Source of the DNA: Crocodylus rhombifer
Taxonomy: Eukaryota; Chordata; Crocodylia; Crocodylidae
Assembly (NCBI GenBank): GCA_038503035.1
Contig: JAVSML010000029.1
Span: 1,759,799-1,823,798 of the forward strand
DNA: 64,000 nt
Direction of reading: 5' to 3'
The position numbers were made by a program, and so were the translations under genes. The stretch's first letter is position 1, and every line of letters starts with the position of its first letter. Below the pieces are notes generated by a model. The model was not told the DNA's origin, searched no databases, and was given only the letters and a program-made list of their open reading frames with translations. Of this stretch, positions 23,523 to 36,370 are shown piece by piece.

Positions 23523-23860
23523 GGTTTGTCTACATGTGCATTTACTGTGCACTAACTTACTGAGCAGTACACAGTTTTTAAGCTGGCATCTACACATACA
23601 GGCTTTACAGTGCAGTAACATTGTATGCAGACTGACTTGGGAATAAAGTTAGTCCCAAGTTGATCCACACACACACAGTGTTGCTGCGCAGTAACACATC
23701 TACACATGTGTTACTGCACAGTAACTACTTGGACATAAATTTGATACCTGCATCATGTAGGTAGAAAATTTATGCCCAAATTGGTGCAAGTCACCATAGT
23801 TACCATGCAATAATAATACCCTAAATTACTGCACAGTAAGTGTACATGTGTAGACGTGCC
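23523..23860. mobile_element. 'gtctacatg' MITE, 338 bp
   Basis: The left end has tttgtctacatgtgcatttactgtgc. The right end (to 23860) read inward is ggcacgtctacacatgtacacttactgtgcag. Near the centre, acttgggaataaagttagtcccaagt is an imperfect palindrome also present in the partial copy at 9500-9613. Confidence 0.65.
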
Positions 23861-24103
23861 CACAGAGACTAAATTCCTGAGGAAAGTAGGGGGACTTGGG
23901 TCCTTTGCAGTAGACTTGTGCTAAAAGTAATCTTTGACCCTAAGATACTGTGATAGGTGATATCCTGAAAAGGCATGGAAGTGGACATGTATGATGCGGG
24001 GAAGGGAAAGAAGGCAGAAGGGGTAGAAGAAAGGAACCAAATTGTATAACCTTCTTCCAGTATCTTCAGCATCCATTTATCCAGTGCAATAAAAGTTATA
24101 TCT

Positions 24104-24845
24104 AAATGGCATGGTTATGACCCAGATGCAGGGGGATCAGGGCTCAGAAACTGAGAGGCTACAATAATGTTGGTCTGGAAGCCAAGATGAGGGTCACAGT
24201 ACCAGTGTATCAGTCTGAATCCAATGGTTCATGTCAGGGGATCAAGTGAGTACATGGTCAAGGCAAGGCCAGAGGGCTGGAGATGAGGAATCCATGAGAT
24301 GAGGGTGCAAGGCAGAGGCGAGACAGGAGCAGGACACAGCAAGAAGAGGTCAAGATAGACATAAGACAGGAGCAAGACCAGGAGGTCCAGGAAAGAAGTG
24401 AGAGCACTGGAGTCGGGCACAGAGATCCACAACAATGAAAACAGGAGCACGAGCACTTTTGTAAGAGGTAGGCCCAGCAGCAAGTCAAAGGGTTTTATAG
24501 CCCACCCACTAGGGCCTGGTGGCTCTATGGGATCACATAATCTTCTATTGGGAACCTTGCAGGAAGGCTCAGACTGGGCTAGATCCAGCACCCAGTTGGA
24601 TGCTTGATGGTGCTGGAAGACCTGGGTTCAAGCCCTGGTCCTGACACTAGAGTTTAGCTTCAAAGTCTGCCTAAACCCATGAAGTAAATGACTGCAGATT
24701 GCACATTTTGAGGGATATGAGTGAGTTCTTAGGAACTGGGGTGTGGGCAGTTGGGGAAGGTTGACTCATAGACAGGTGATTCCAGGAGCTGGGTTCCCAG
24801 GGAACTGGGAGTCAAGGCAAACCAGAAGCTGATGCTGAAGTCGTA
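24104..24845. repeat. Unidentified purine-rich repeat-like tract, part 1
   Basis: Dense short words such as gagcaagaccaggaggtccagg and cagagatcc resemble those on the other side of the CR1 insertion (25373-25860). The two could be parts of one older element split by CR1, but no terminus (LTR or TIR) is recognisable. Confidence 0.3.
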
Positions 24846-25372
24846 GTTTCATAGGTAGGGTCAGAAGGGACCTGAGCAGATCATCAAGTTCAACCCCCTG
24901 CCACGGGCAGGAAAGAATGCTGGGGTCAAACGACCCTGGCTAGGTGATTATCTAGCCTCCTCTTAAAGATCCCCAGGGTAGGAACAAGGACCACTTCCCT
25001 TGGAAATTGGTTCCAGCTCCTAGCCGCCCTGACTGTGAAGTACTGCCTCCTGATATCCAGCCTGAATCTACTCTCAGTCAACTTACGGCCATTATTCTGT
25101 GTTACTCCTGGTAGTGCTCGAGGGAACAGGGACTCTCCCATTGCCTGCTGGCCCCCATGGCTAGTTTGTAGATGGCCACCATATCCCCTCTCAGCCTCCT
25201 CTTGTGGAGGCTGAACAGGTTCAGGTGCCATAGCTTCCACTTGTAGGGCCTGCCTTGCTGCCCCCTGATCATGCAAGTGGCCCTCCTCTGGACCCTCTTG
25301 ATGCTGTCCACATCCCTCCTGAAATGCGGCACCCAGAACAGACACAGTACTCTACCTGCAGCCTGACCAGTG
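24846..25372 (-). mobile_element. CR1 LINE fragment, about 527 bp
   Basis: The 3' terminus is on the left (tttcataggtagggtcagaagggacctgagcagatcatcaag). The minus-strand translation gives the CR1 reverse transcriptase C-terminus: RRQYFTVRAARSWNQFPREV, and upstream VDSIKRVQRRATCMIRGQQG in a shifted frame. It has frameshifts and is a different subfamily from the copy at 9909-10891. Confidence 0.8.
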
Positions 25373-25860
25373 TCACAGAGTCAGGGTGAATCAGGAACCA
25401 GAGCCAAACTGGGGTACATTAGAGCCAGAATCAGAGTCAGGATATGCCAAAGTTCAGAGCCAATGAGATATACCAGTGTCTGAACCAGAATCAAAAGCCA
25501 AAGCTGAGGTTGAGTCAGAGATCCAATACAAGGAGCAGTAAAGCACAGGAAGGTCAGGAACAACAACTAAGTCTTTGCCCAGAGTACTGCAAGCTGGGCC
25601 TAGTTTTCAAAAGTTGAAGCAGGTGGAGTTTATCGTCTGTGGCCTCAGGGGATTGCCTGCCCTGGTTGCCTCATTAGGATAAGCTGGGCCCAGGGCATGA
25701 TCTGGGCTCACTGCAGATGGTGCCTGTTTTTCTGCAGCCTCAGGGGATGAACTGTCCTGATTCTCTGATTGGGACTGGCTGATATGAGAGCTTTGACCTG
25801 GCCTTAGTGAATCCACTAAACAATTAATGAGTCCAGGAGGAGCACACACCAACTGCAGAT
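25373..25860. repeat. Unidentified repeat-like tract, part 2
   Basis: Contains repeating agagccagaatcagag-like words, and two copies of a gcctcaggggat block (about 25642 and 25738). No coding sequence or recognisable terminus. Confidence 0.3.
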
Positions 25861-25867
25861 GCTTCTT

Positions 25868-26022
25868 CAGTCTTATGAAGGGTTTTTAAACCCAAAAGAT
25901 AGCCAAAAACTTTGTTTTCTAGCTATTTAGTTGGTCTAATAAAAGATAACAGATTTACGCAAAGAACTTTGTCTGCCTATGTGCTTAGACCAACACAGCT
26001 ACAACCTGCACCCCACTAAGCA
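25868..26022. repeat. Dispersed amniote repeat end
   Basis: ctagctatttagttggtctaataaaagata ... tttgtctgcctatgtgcttagaccaacacagctacaacc is the well-known dispersed end sequence found throughout reptile genomes (accaacacGGCTACaacc type). A relative lies at 31055-31160. Class not assigned here. Confidence 0.55.
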
Positions 26023-26800
26023 GTTAAGGCATTCACCAGGCCTATTTGTGGCATGCTTACTCCCACTCCTGGAGGGACATATCCTGAAACCAGCAGGTCT
26101 GGGGGAAGTCAGGCTGACAGTTATGGAAGGGGCCTGCTTGGGGTGAGAGAAGAAAATGGAGAAAGTCAAGGAGGTTAGGAGGAGCAGGGAATGTGCACCA
26201 TGCTTAATGTGCTTAGTGTGGGGTACAAGGAGAGGACAGAGGTGTTTTATTTCTTATGAAAATGGAGCTTAGGATGTATATTGATATGCCTAGCCCAAAT
26301 CCTCCTTTGACTGAAGATCTAACCTTGGGCTTTCACTGAAGTCTGGCACATGTAAGACTGATAGGAGCTGAACAAATTTATTTGAAGAGCTGGAAAGTGT
26401 TTAAAGAAAATATGTAGAGATACCTGCAACAGCTCATCTAATAGCCTCCTCTTTTCTCCTGGGTATGTATGCTATTCCCCTCAAGAGGAAGAAACAACTT
26501 TGGCCTTTTGCAGATTTGGCAATGGATACAAATATAGCAGATACAAAATACTGGTGTCTAGTTTAGGAACAAAGAGATAGGAAGAGGCCTCCTGTTTCCC
26601 TTGCTATCACAGGCAATCATCGTACGTACTCTCCCTTCCCTGGTTTGGCAGGAACACACTCTTGAGAGTGGAGCATTGAAGCTTGCGAAACGTGATACAG
26701 GTGAGCAAGGATAACAACTCCAGCTTTTTGTACTGACAAGTGAAAATGTTATTCAGATAGAAAATGCAAGAGGCTGATTCATAAAGAAAATAGAGACTTA

Positions 26801-26929
<129 letters not shown>

Positions 26930-27984
26930 CTAAAAATGAAATATATACATAATACATAAATAAAGATGAACACATGGAGGGCCCTGTCCTGTACCACTGA
27001 AATTTGATTCAGCTACTGAACAGTGTGTAAACATTTACAATAGTCTTTTCAAACCCTAGAGCAGTATGATTTTATGATCTTTGCTGAATAACCATAAGTT
27101 CCTTCCCCCCATATAAGTATGTAGTCATATGAACAGTGTATTTACATGAAAAAAAACGTTTTTGTTGTGATGATTTCCCAGAAACTAGCATTTCTAGACG
27201 CCTGCTGAATACAATAACACATGAAGATTTCATCATGCTGATAAGTGTCATCTACTACAGCCATTCAGTAGTAGAAACTGAAAGCAGAACTGGACTAAAC
27301 TCTGCTCCCACTTATTCCCATTTAACCCTTCTGAATTCAGTGCAAATTGCAACTGTGCACCTGAAAGCCATTTAGCTTTGGCCACAAGCTTACCATTACA
27401 TCTACTCAGGCAGATCTCTGATTTCAATGCACACTGCAGAGGCACAAGGGTCAGCTCATGTGGAAGCAATTGCAGCTTTGGTTTTTCTTTCACATTTTCA
27501 CTATTAGTTACTACAAGCCTTGGCAACTTGTTCTCAGATCCTCAGTGTGGATCCCAACTCAGGTAGCTCTGCTCAGCTCACGTGTAAGAATTTCTCTGCT
27601 GTCAGTGGTACTTCCATGCACTGCATGAGGATAGCAGAGTATCACACCTGAGATCTGCTATGAGGAACTGAGAACAGAATACTCAAAAAACTTCATGGTC
27701 TCTGTCAGCCTAAGTGTCCTGTCATGTGACTGAGGTTGAAGCCTGCCAGTATCTGTAACCAACAGGACAGAAGGGAATGGCAAGGCTAACTTCACATCTG
27801 GCCATCCTGTGGTAAATTACTGAATGCCTTTGATAATGTGTCCTGGAACATCTTGGCAGTATATGATGATGCATAAACTGAAGTTTTTGTGATTTGTGAA
27901 TTAATCCCAAAGAAAAATCTGTTGAATTCAAGGAAAATACCCCCCTATTATTAATAGTAATAATATGTATAGGTACTGCAACAG

Positions 27985-28330
27985 TACCTAAGGGCTCCTA
28001 TACATGTGCAGCAAGCCTGCTTGGATGCACTGTAATTCCAGCGCATCAGAGAAAACTCAATTAATCGAGTCTGCTGGAGTGCAGAAATGAACATGCTCCA
28101 GCAGCCTCCAGTGTCATGTGTATCAGCATCCCCATGCTGAAAAATGGTGGCGGGGTGCTTTAAACTCACTGATTGTTCAACAAGCTCTAATTAAAAGCAC
28201 CCCGCCACCATTTTTCAGCATGGGGATGCTGATACACATGATTCTCCAGGTGCTTTTAATTACCACAGCTCTCAGAGCTGCACTAATTAAAGCATCTCCC
28301 CACAAAGCACATGTATAAATGCCCAAAGGT
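27985..28330. mobile_element. Palindromic foldback MITE
   Basis: The left end tcctatacatgtgcagca and the right end gcacatgtataaatgccc are inverted. The core holds a perfect 47-bp inverted repeat (arms 28115-28161 and 28194-28240, spacer 32 bp). The arms read catgtgtatcagcatcccca... on each strand. Words such as ctctaattaaaagcaccc and cactaattaaagc recur. Related to 56848-57115. Confidence 0.75.
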
Positions 28331-28551
28331 TCCCAATCAGGACTGTTATTACAAAACTGGCTGGAGACTTCCTTGCAGTCCCTCAAGGAGAAAAAACAAC
28401 TTTTTCTCTGGCAGATCTGGCTACAGGCTTGATTGTAGTTATATAGAATGCATCTTCCCTGCCACAGAAAAGATTGGTATCTTCATCATTAGCTCTTAAA
28501 ATATCACCATCGTCTTAGCATTTCTTTATTGTAAAACAGCAAACCCTACAT

Positions 28552-29089
28552 CAAGGGTAGGCAAGTTTTTGGGCAGAGTGACAAAAACACCTGCAAGCTT
28601 GACTTGTAAGATGTTGATGTGCTAGGGGCGGATGGTGGAAGAGGTGTGAAGGGCCTGACCTTTGTTGTGGCAGCACAGCCCCAGCCTCTTTCCTGCTGTC
28701 CGCCCTGAGGTGTACCTGCACCTGCCACCAGCAACAAGCCAGACTGGGGCTCTGCAGTCTCAGTGCAGCCACTTGCAGCCTCCTGGCTGCCTGCAGCAGC
28801 TGACCTGGGCTCTGGGCAGTCCCTCTCACCCATCAAGGAGCCTAGGCTGTTTGCAGCACCCAGCGGGGAGGCTGCAAGCAGCTGCACTAGGTTCTGTAGA
28901 GCCCTGGCCTGGCTTGTTGCTGGTGGCAGATGCATGTGTGCAGAGGCAGACAGCAGGGAAGGGGCCAGGGCTGCACTGCCACAACAAGGATCAGGCCCCC
29001 CACTGCTCTCCAACTCAAGGTGCGCATGCCAGTGAAAATGCCCTCACGTAACATGTTCTAGCAGATATACTGGGGGTTGCCTACCCTTG
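28552..29089. mobile_element. Foldback hAT-like element, 538 bp
   Basis: A perfect 13-bp terminal inverted repeat (CAAGGGTAGGCAA at 28552; the inverse ends at 29089). The flanks ccctacat and ctctagaa agree at 5 of 8. The GC-rich interior is one long imperfect palindrome centred near 28820. gccaccagcaacaagcca, ttgcagcctcc, ctgacctgggctc and cagccac on the left recur inverted on the right (tggcttgttgctggtggc and so on). Open frames on both strands arise from the palindrome and are not genes. Confidence 0.75.
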
Positions 29090-29245
29090 CTCTAGAATTT
29101 GACAATAACTTAAAATAAATTAGAATTTCCATTTTATTGGCTGTATGTGAGTAATCAAGCAGAGTAACTGGTTCCTTAGGTACTCATAGTTAATTCTAGC
29201 ACTTGTGCTTCAAGAATGTTTTGGGGTTTTTTTATAACTGCTCTA

Positions 29246-29413
<168 letters not shown>

Positions 29414-29813
29414 CTAACAATATATTTGGAAAATCTAATATATTTTCTATTTAATACAAACTGAAGTTGTCTTTCCTTGATTAAGACCATGACCAGCTTT
29501 CCATTCCAACCTCAGTTTTTGCTAGAGCTCCACCCCCTGAAAACATATTCTGTCTGAAACATCCCATGGTTATTTTTATGCCCAAGGTGTTTTTGGGATG
29601 TCATTTCATAATAGTTTGCCAAGGCATTCTGAAACTATGAGATTAACTAATGAAATATTTTCTACTCTTGCAAAAATCTTCTAAGAAGTTTGTGCAACGT
29701 TTTCTGCAATAATAATAGCTTCCACAATAATAATAAGTTTCAAAATCTTCAGAACCTAGAAACTTCTAATTCTTTTATTTGTTCAGTTTCTCTGAGGACT
29801 AGTGCCTAATAAT

Positions 29814-30787
29814 TAGGCTTTGCGGGATTTTATTTTTATTGCTAAATGTCGATAAATGTCAATTTCACCTCACATTCACAGACTGACAAAAATATCCCCA
29901 TTGGTAGTAATCGAAATTTATAAAAAGGGGACGGAAGAAAAGAAAAATCCAGGGCGGGATAAGGAAATCCAGGACACGGGGTGCTGTGCATGTGCGTGCA
30001 CATACACACATGGTTGCTACTGCAGGTGGGGGGAGCTTGGACAGCTGTTACAGGTGCTGGGAGCCATTCTGAGTGGGGAGGCTAGTCGGATGTCAGCTAC
30101 TGATGACAGAGCCTGGAGTGGGGGATGCTGCTGCAGGGGTCTGCCACTGAGGGCCAGGGCTGTTGGCAGCCAGGAGCCTGGTGCTGCTGGCCACTCACTC
30201 TGCCTAGATCCCAGGCAAGGATTGGGTGCCAAACTCCAGCTGAGCTTGGCCCATGCCCTGCATGCTCAGGACAGAGCACATGGGGGTGCTCCTGATGTCC
30301 AGCTACTGCCTGCACACTACCCAGAGGGGCAGGAGGCCATGGAGGTCGAAGGGCTGGGCCACCCCTCCATTGGTACCCACCAGGTGGGGCTCGCCTCCTA
30401 AGAGGTTGAGGGGAGGTGCTTCCTGCTCCAAGCAGGGCAACTGCTTCCTCCCAACACAGTACAAGTCTTGGGGAATTCAGTGGCATTTGACAGCCAGAAA
30501 TCCTCTGATAAGCCTCCCTCCACAGTACAAATGTACTACTAAATGAACAGAATTATTTTAAAGCAGGTGTTCTTTCTTGATTTCTGAATATTCATTTTTT
30601 ACATTTTGACATGTGATTTATAAAATTTTAACAGTATACTGTCATAACTAAATTGTCTGCCTCCACACTCCTAATTTCACACAATTCTGAAAATTTAAAT
30701 TGCTAAAAAATAAAATAAATGCTTAATAATAAAAACCTATTTTAGCCATCGAAACTTATTAAAAAAAATGAAATTCTGGCAAACCTA
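29814..30787. mobile_element. hAT-like element, 974 bp, perfect TSD
   Basis: Both sides carry an identical 8-bp flank, ctaataat (29806-29813 and 30788-30795). The left terminus TAGGCTTTGCGGGATTTTAT and the right terminus read inward, TAGGTTTGCCAGAATTTCAT, form an imperfect inverted repeat. The ends are AT-rich while the centre (29930-30470) is strikingly GC-rich and has no credible transposase. Non-autonomous hAT-superfamily element by its 8-bp duplication; family unknown. Confidence 0.75.
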
Positions 30788-31054
30788 CTAATAATCTTTT
30801 GGGGGAACTCTGAGCCTGTTCTAATTACTAGCCTTGATCATTTGTACAGACTTCAAGTAATTCTGTTCTACTAGGTGCTTATTTGTGTCCATAAACATGG
30901 TACCTGGACTTTACCCTGAAGTACACAGTTGTGCTGTCCTGACAGAGAGATTTTTTTTAAGGTAGTTGTTCAAGACTATCCCCAAACCCAGGGAAGCTGC
31001 GTTACTAAACTTCTCTTCAGAGGCGGGTGATCATGGATCTCTCTTGTTTAGCAT

Positions 31055-31160
31055 CTGACAAAGTAGACTGTAGCCTATGAAAGCTCTCTGAACAAGTTAG
31101 TCTATAAGGTGCTACTCTGTCCTACCTTCTGCATAACTTCAGACTACCATGGCTCACTAC
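31055..31160 (+). repeat. Dispersed amniote repeat end
   Basis: catctgacaaagtagactgtagcctatgaaagctctctgaac then gttagtctataaggtgctactctgtcc then agactaccatggctcac is the widespread 'catctgaCgaagtgggctGTAG...agactaacaCGGCTAC' repeat of reptile genomes. Class left open. Confidence 0.6.
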
Positions 31161-31915
31161 CTCCTCCTTCTACCTTCAATATTCAAGGAATGGTCTGGCA
31201 GAGGATGTCTGGTCCAAGGGTGATTGAGCAATCCATGATGTGTCATTACTATATCCTGTTCTGAAGAGTTCAGGGTTTATAAATGCCAATGAACTCAGGC
31301 TACAGCATTTATAAGCTCTACCACCCCCAGTTTATAATTTTTTAGTGGGCATGATCCTGAAACTTTGCAGTTAATGGGATTTTAAGCCACTGGCTTCAAT
31401 CAGATAGGATCAAAACCTACACTGCATACAAAGCCTCTTTGTTTTTCAAACTTTAGTTTGAAAGATTGAACAGTCTGCAGCCCTGAGCAGGGGTGAAATC
31501 ATGGCTCCCCTAACATAAAAGGTGTTTTGTCACTGAATTTAGCAGGACCAGGATTTCACACTATCAGTCTGATAAACTTCAGAAGATTCACTAACATAAA
31601 GGTGGCATCAGTGAATCCAATAAGACTGGTCAGCCAAATAATACTTACAAGCTGTTACTTGTAAGCCATTGTAAAAACCTTCAGTTTGTAGACTCCAGAA
31701 TCTCTCTGGACTGAGCTGGTTTTAGGCTCAGCAATTCAGTTTTGATTCCAGTATGGTGGTGGTTTCTGTTTCACTTGGATAGCTTTATATCACTTTCTTG
31801 TATACCATCCATAAAAGCCACAAAATTGTGTCTTGGGGAATACACAGCAATTTAATTAATGAATAAAGTTTTCATAGACATCTAAATAACTTAGAAGTCT
31901 TCACTGAAGTCAGAC

Positions 31916-32140
31916 ATAGAATTTAAGGCCAGAAAGGACAATTAGATCATTTAGCTTGACTGCCTGTACAGCACAGGTCATTTGTCCAGTAGTATGGTGC
32001 TTAATATAGTTATGTTTGATAATGGCATATCTTCCAGTAAAACACTAAGTATTCATTTAAAGATACAGGAGATGGATAATCCGATCCCCCACACTGTTAA
32101 GAAACAGTACTTTACTATATTAAGGATTTTATACTAAATG
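31916..32140 (-). mobile_element. Old CR1 fragment
   Basis: catagaatttaaggccagaaaggacaattagatcatttagcttgactgcctgtacagcacaggtca on the plus strand is the inverted 3' region of an older CR1 subfamily. The following tccagtaaaacactaagtattcatttaaagatacaggagatgg fits the same element. Confidence 0.6.
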
Positions 32141-32274
32141 AAAGAACCTTTGATATTTGGGGTGAAACTTTGGGAACACCTAGCTTAGACCCTTGCATGT
32201 TTAAGTCCTTTTTGAAATTGAGACTTAAGTGCTGTTATCCAGGACCTACAAAACAGGTGAGTCCTAGAAAACTG

Positions 32275-32354
32275 CATTAAGGTACAATGAATACTGTAGA
32301 TACATTTATAGGTAGAAATTCATTAAGGTACAATGAATACTGCAGATGCATTTG
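32275..32354. repeat. 46-bp tandem duplication
   Basis: cattaaggtacaatgaatac occurs at 32275 and again at 32321, followed by tgtagatacattt and tgcagatgcattt. Two copies, period 46 bp. Confidence 0.75.
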
Positions 32355-32576
32355 TTTTGCTATATTTCTACTGGAACATGACGATTCTTAAAAGGAATTT
32401 TGAACAGGCAAGAATTTCTCACTGAAAAGTTGAACTAGAAAAGGATAATCTACATTTGTCTAGGCCCCAGAACCATGGAAGGACAAAGGCAGGCAGCTAC
32501 AAGTCACGACACCTACAAAAAGCTGGGACTCATGCGCCACTCTGCTTTCTTCTTGAATCTGTTCACTGATATAAAT

Positions 32577-32656
32577 ATTTCACTGTAGATATTAAGTTAT
32601 ATTCACTGTAGGTATTAAGTTATTGAATATCTCACTGTAGATATTAAGTTATTACC
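32577..32656. repeat. Three-copy minisatellite
   Basis: tcactgtag[ag]tattaagttat appears three times, at about 32579, 32602 and 32633, with a short insertion before the third copy. Confidence 0.75.
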
Positions 32657-33439
32657 TTCTGTTATGGATCATGCCCCCTTCAGGAGGACTCCTGAAGAAG
32701 CAGCTCTGTTCAATCTCCCTCTCTTCAAGAACGCCTTGATGCCAACCCTGACGTGGCTTCTTGAGGGGCCAGCACCTGACTTTGCGGCCCCGGCTCTTCT
32801 CTGTCCCCGGTTTCCCCAGAGATCCATAACCCCCCTACCTCATAGAGCTCCTTCTTTTCGGTCAGCTCCCAGAAGGGGGAATATTTTCTTCCTCAGGGGA
32901 GAACATGAGATTGTCGGCTTCCCAAACAGCTCAGCCGACTGACTGCTTGTTTCCAAATGAGCAGTCCTTATTGTGTCACTGCAGGTCCCTCTGTCCTTCC
33001 TCAGACTCCACTCTGTCATCCTGGGGGCCATTCCTTTCTCTCTACTCCTTCTTCCTACTCCCTCTGCCCTTTCTCTCCCAGAACAGCACTCTTTCTCCCT
33101 CCCAAGCAGTAAACCACACTCTGCAACAGTTACGAAAGTATACTGTTAACCCAAGGACTAACACTCACCTTTTCAAATGAAGCATAATGTTATGGGGAAC
33201 TGATCAGAGAACAAGCTCTGGCCTGCTGCCAGACCCAGACCGCCATTTCCTCCTGGGGTGAAAACGGCATATAGCTCTCCTACTTATGAAAGTATTTACA
33301 GCAACTATTTACATTAAAGCAGACTCACACTCGGCCCCCCTAAAAGTGTCCCCCCCCCCAGAACTGCAAGCTAGAAATCAGCCAAATAGCCTCTTTGTTA
33401 CCAAATATAAAAACTAGATACCTATTACAATCTGATTTA

Positions 33440-33586
<147 letters not shown>

Positions 33587-33614
33587 TTACTACTATCAAT
33601 GTTTTAAAGGGTCA

Positions 33615-33857
<243 letters not shown>

Positions 33858-35864
33858 TTAATACATGCAACAGCTACATCTACTGGCCACATTCAATATA
33901 ACACATCACAATTTGGTCCAGAGTGGTTTCAGCATCTTCTTTTCTGCTCTGAAGTAGAATCAGCTTCCTGTGAACTTCTGCTCTTTCAAAGTATGAAATT
34001 GTTTAGTGCCTAAGATTGAGATATACCATTAAGTGAAGCAGTGCATCCAGTTCCAACTAGCATTTAAAAAAAAAACCTCTTAGAAATAATATATAAAGAA
34101 ATTTCCCTTCCAACTCCACAACTCCAATACATAAAAAGTAGGCAAGTGATACTGCATTTACCAAACATTACCCCAAGCCCAGGGCTCATAGGTACTCATG
34201 CAATACCAATAATAAAAACTAATGAGATGTTTCTCAGTGATGAGAAACACTGGTGATTCTGCACTATGGCAACAGCTTCTGTTTTTATTTCTCCTTCATT
34301 GCATTACAAACCTCAAGAATTTAAAAATCATGAGTCAAGCCCCCAAAAATCATGAGATAGGCTTAAAATGATTAAGCATAATAAATAAAAATAAAATAAA
34401 ATTAGAGATTCTTTTTATCTGCCTTCTGGTTTTAGAGTATCCAGGAATCACTTTTAAAAAGTTTTTTCCTGAACCCCTGAAGGCTAAAGACATCTTTCAG
34501 TGAAAGCTGTGATTCTCATATATGCTTAGGACTTCAGTGGCAGTAGCTCAAGTAAATAAATGTCTAATATAACTATAAGAGTTAGCAGCACTGCCTAACA
34601 GCTGCTCCCTACAACATTAATCTTCCTGTGTTCCAGATGACGGATTGTCCCTGCTCTACCAGCAGGTTTTTTGTGGCTTGACAGTGGCCCATAGATTAGT
34701 TCAAAACTTTCAGTATATGCAATGTTTTTTGGAAAGCAAATCATTCCATTAAGGTCAGGGTTCAACAGGTCCAGCAGCAAGCTGTAACAAACACTTTTAC
34801 TACTGTTAATTATGTGTATTACAGTGGCATTATGACTCCTTGTCATGCACCAACCATTGCGCTAGAACTGTAAGCACAGAACAGAAAGAGAGTTTGACTT
34901 GCCCCAGTAAGTTTACAATGTAAGACAAGGGACAACAGGTGAAAACAGAGGTGAGCACAAGTAAACAGAGACCGTTCTGCTCAATACGAGAGACTGTAGT
35001 CATAACTGGGCAGCCTTGCTGGGTTTTTGTAGCCACCGCTCCCTAACCTTTGTAGCAATATCAGCACTGAAAATTTCCACAAACTGAAGTTTCCACCACC
35101 ATCAGAATGATCAACAATGATCACTGCAAGCAGAATAATCAGTTATGTACAACACTACAACTACAATTTATTTGCATCTCAGTTCTAAGCATTTACAGGT
35201 GACCTTATTGGAGAAACCAGATCTCTGCTGCTAGCTGAAGAGGGGCTGATATTTTAGGACTTTAACTGCATCCTCAGCTATACACACACATTAGGATGGA
35301 TCTCACTGGGAGGTAGCATAGGTGTATCTGAGAAGACAACTTAGCCAGGACAGTGTATTTTACAGAGGCTTCTTTCTAGTCTAGTAAGACCAAAGCAAGG
35401 TATTGTTTAAAGTAAATGGTCAGGGTTTAATGCAGTGCAGGGTTTAAAGCATGCCTCATCTTAGCAGAATGTATTTAATCTTCCCTGAAGCCCAATCTAA
35501 ATTCTGACTGCCTTCAGACCTAAATCTCCTAGGAAAATTTTAGACAAGCAAAACATTGTTGACTAGAAAACACACGCAAAAGACGGAATGACATGAAACA
35601 TGACACTTTTGCTGCTGGTTCTTCCACAGATTCTTTCTGACACTATGCTGACGCAGCATATTTGTTGTTTTCAGTAATATATTTTACAAACTTTCCTGAA
35701 TTCTAGAATGGCTATGGCTCAGATCGATCTGGATATTTTGAAAATACATGTGCCAAACAAATCCATGTGGACTGTGTAAGTGTTTATTTTGAAATCACAA
35801 ATTGTGTTTGGGAAAAAGGAGAAAGTGTCACAGTTAAACTGCAGGAGTACCATAAATTAGGAGT

Positions 35865-36370
35865 GCTCAAACCTCTGACCCACAGGCCAAATAGATTTTG
35901 GGTAAATCTATACGTGTGCCTTGGAATATAGCTTGCAGGGCTCCCCACAGGTCAGAAAATTTGGTGGAGGGGGAACAGTGGCCGTTGATGCCACTACGCT
36001 CCCCGCTGCCAAAATCTCAAGCACTGTACAACAGATCAGAGCCAGGCCACATCCTCTTCCTTCTGCTGGGCTAAGTTAGAGCCAAATCATACCTCCTTCC
36101 TCTCACAGGGCTAGGCCGTGCCCCCCTGCCCTGTATGGCTAGTTCAGAGCTGGGTCATGACCCAGAGATGGGCTACATCTCCTCCTCATCCCCTCTTCCC
36201 CTCAGAGCCAGGCCATGCCCCCTTTGCCTGTGTGGCTGGAGATGGGGCCCCACTGTGCATGCCCTAGGTGCTGGATTGGTCCACTGGCCAGCCTCAGCCC
36301 ACGGAGGGAATGGGTAGTGCTCATCCAGCCCTGTAGACAAAAATGTTGGAAACTACTGTCCGAAAGCCAT
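35865..36370. repeat. GC-rich repeat with internal periodicity
   Basis: Begins near ggagtgctcaaacctctgacc, and ends near the inward-read hAT-like CAGTAGTTTCCAACATTTTTG (about 36360). Inside, a 50-70 bp motif (agagccaggccacatcctcttcc, agagccaaatcatacctccttcc, cagagccaggccatgccccc) recurs. Likely a hAT-type MITE, but no target duplication was found. Confidence 0.45.

Noticed and set aside
24600..24660. tRNA-like B box (gggttcaagccc) suggesting a tRNA gene or SINE
   Set aside because: No A box at the right distance and no cloverleaf; insufficient for a tRNA or a SINE call.
24104..25860. Endogenous retrovirus LTR pair around the CR1
   Set aside because: No TG...CA ends, primer binding site, polypurine tract or gag/pol motifs were found.
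28546..29051. Open frames of 129-155 codons on both strands
   Set aside because: They mirror each other because the DNA is a foldback palindrome; GC-rich non-coding MITE.
29856..30486. 181- and 129-codon open frames
   Set aside because: They lie in the GC-rich core of a non-autonomous hAT-like element, with no known domain.
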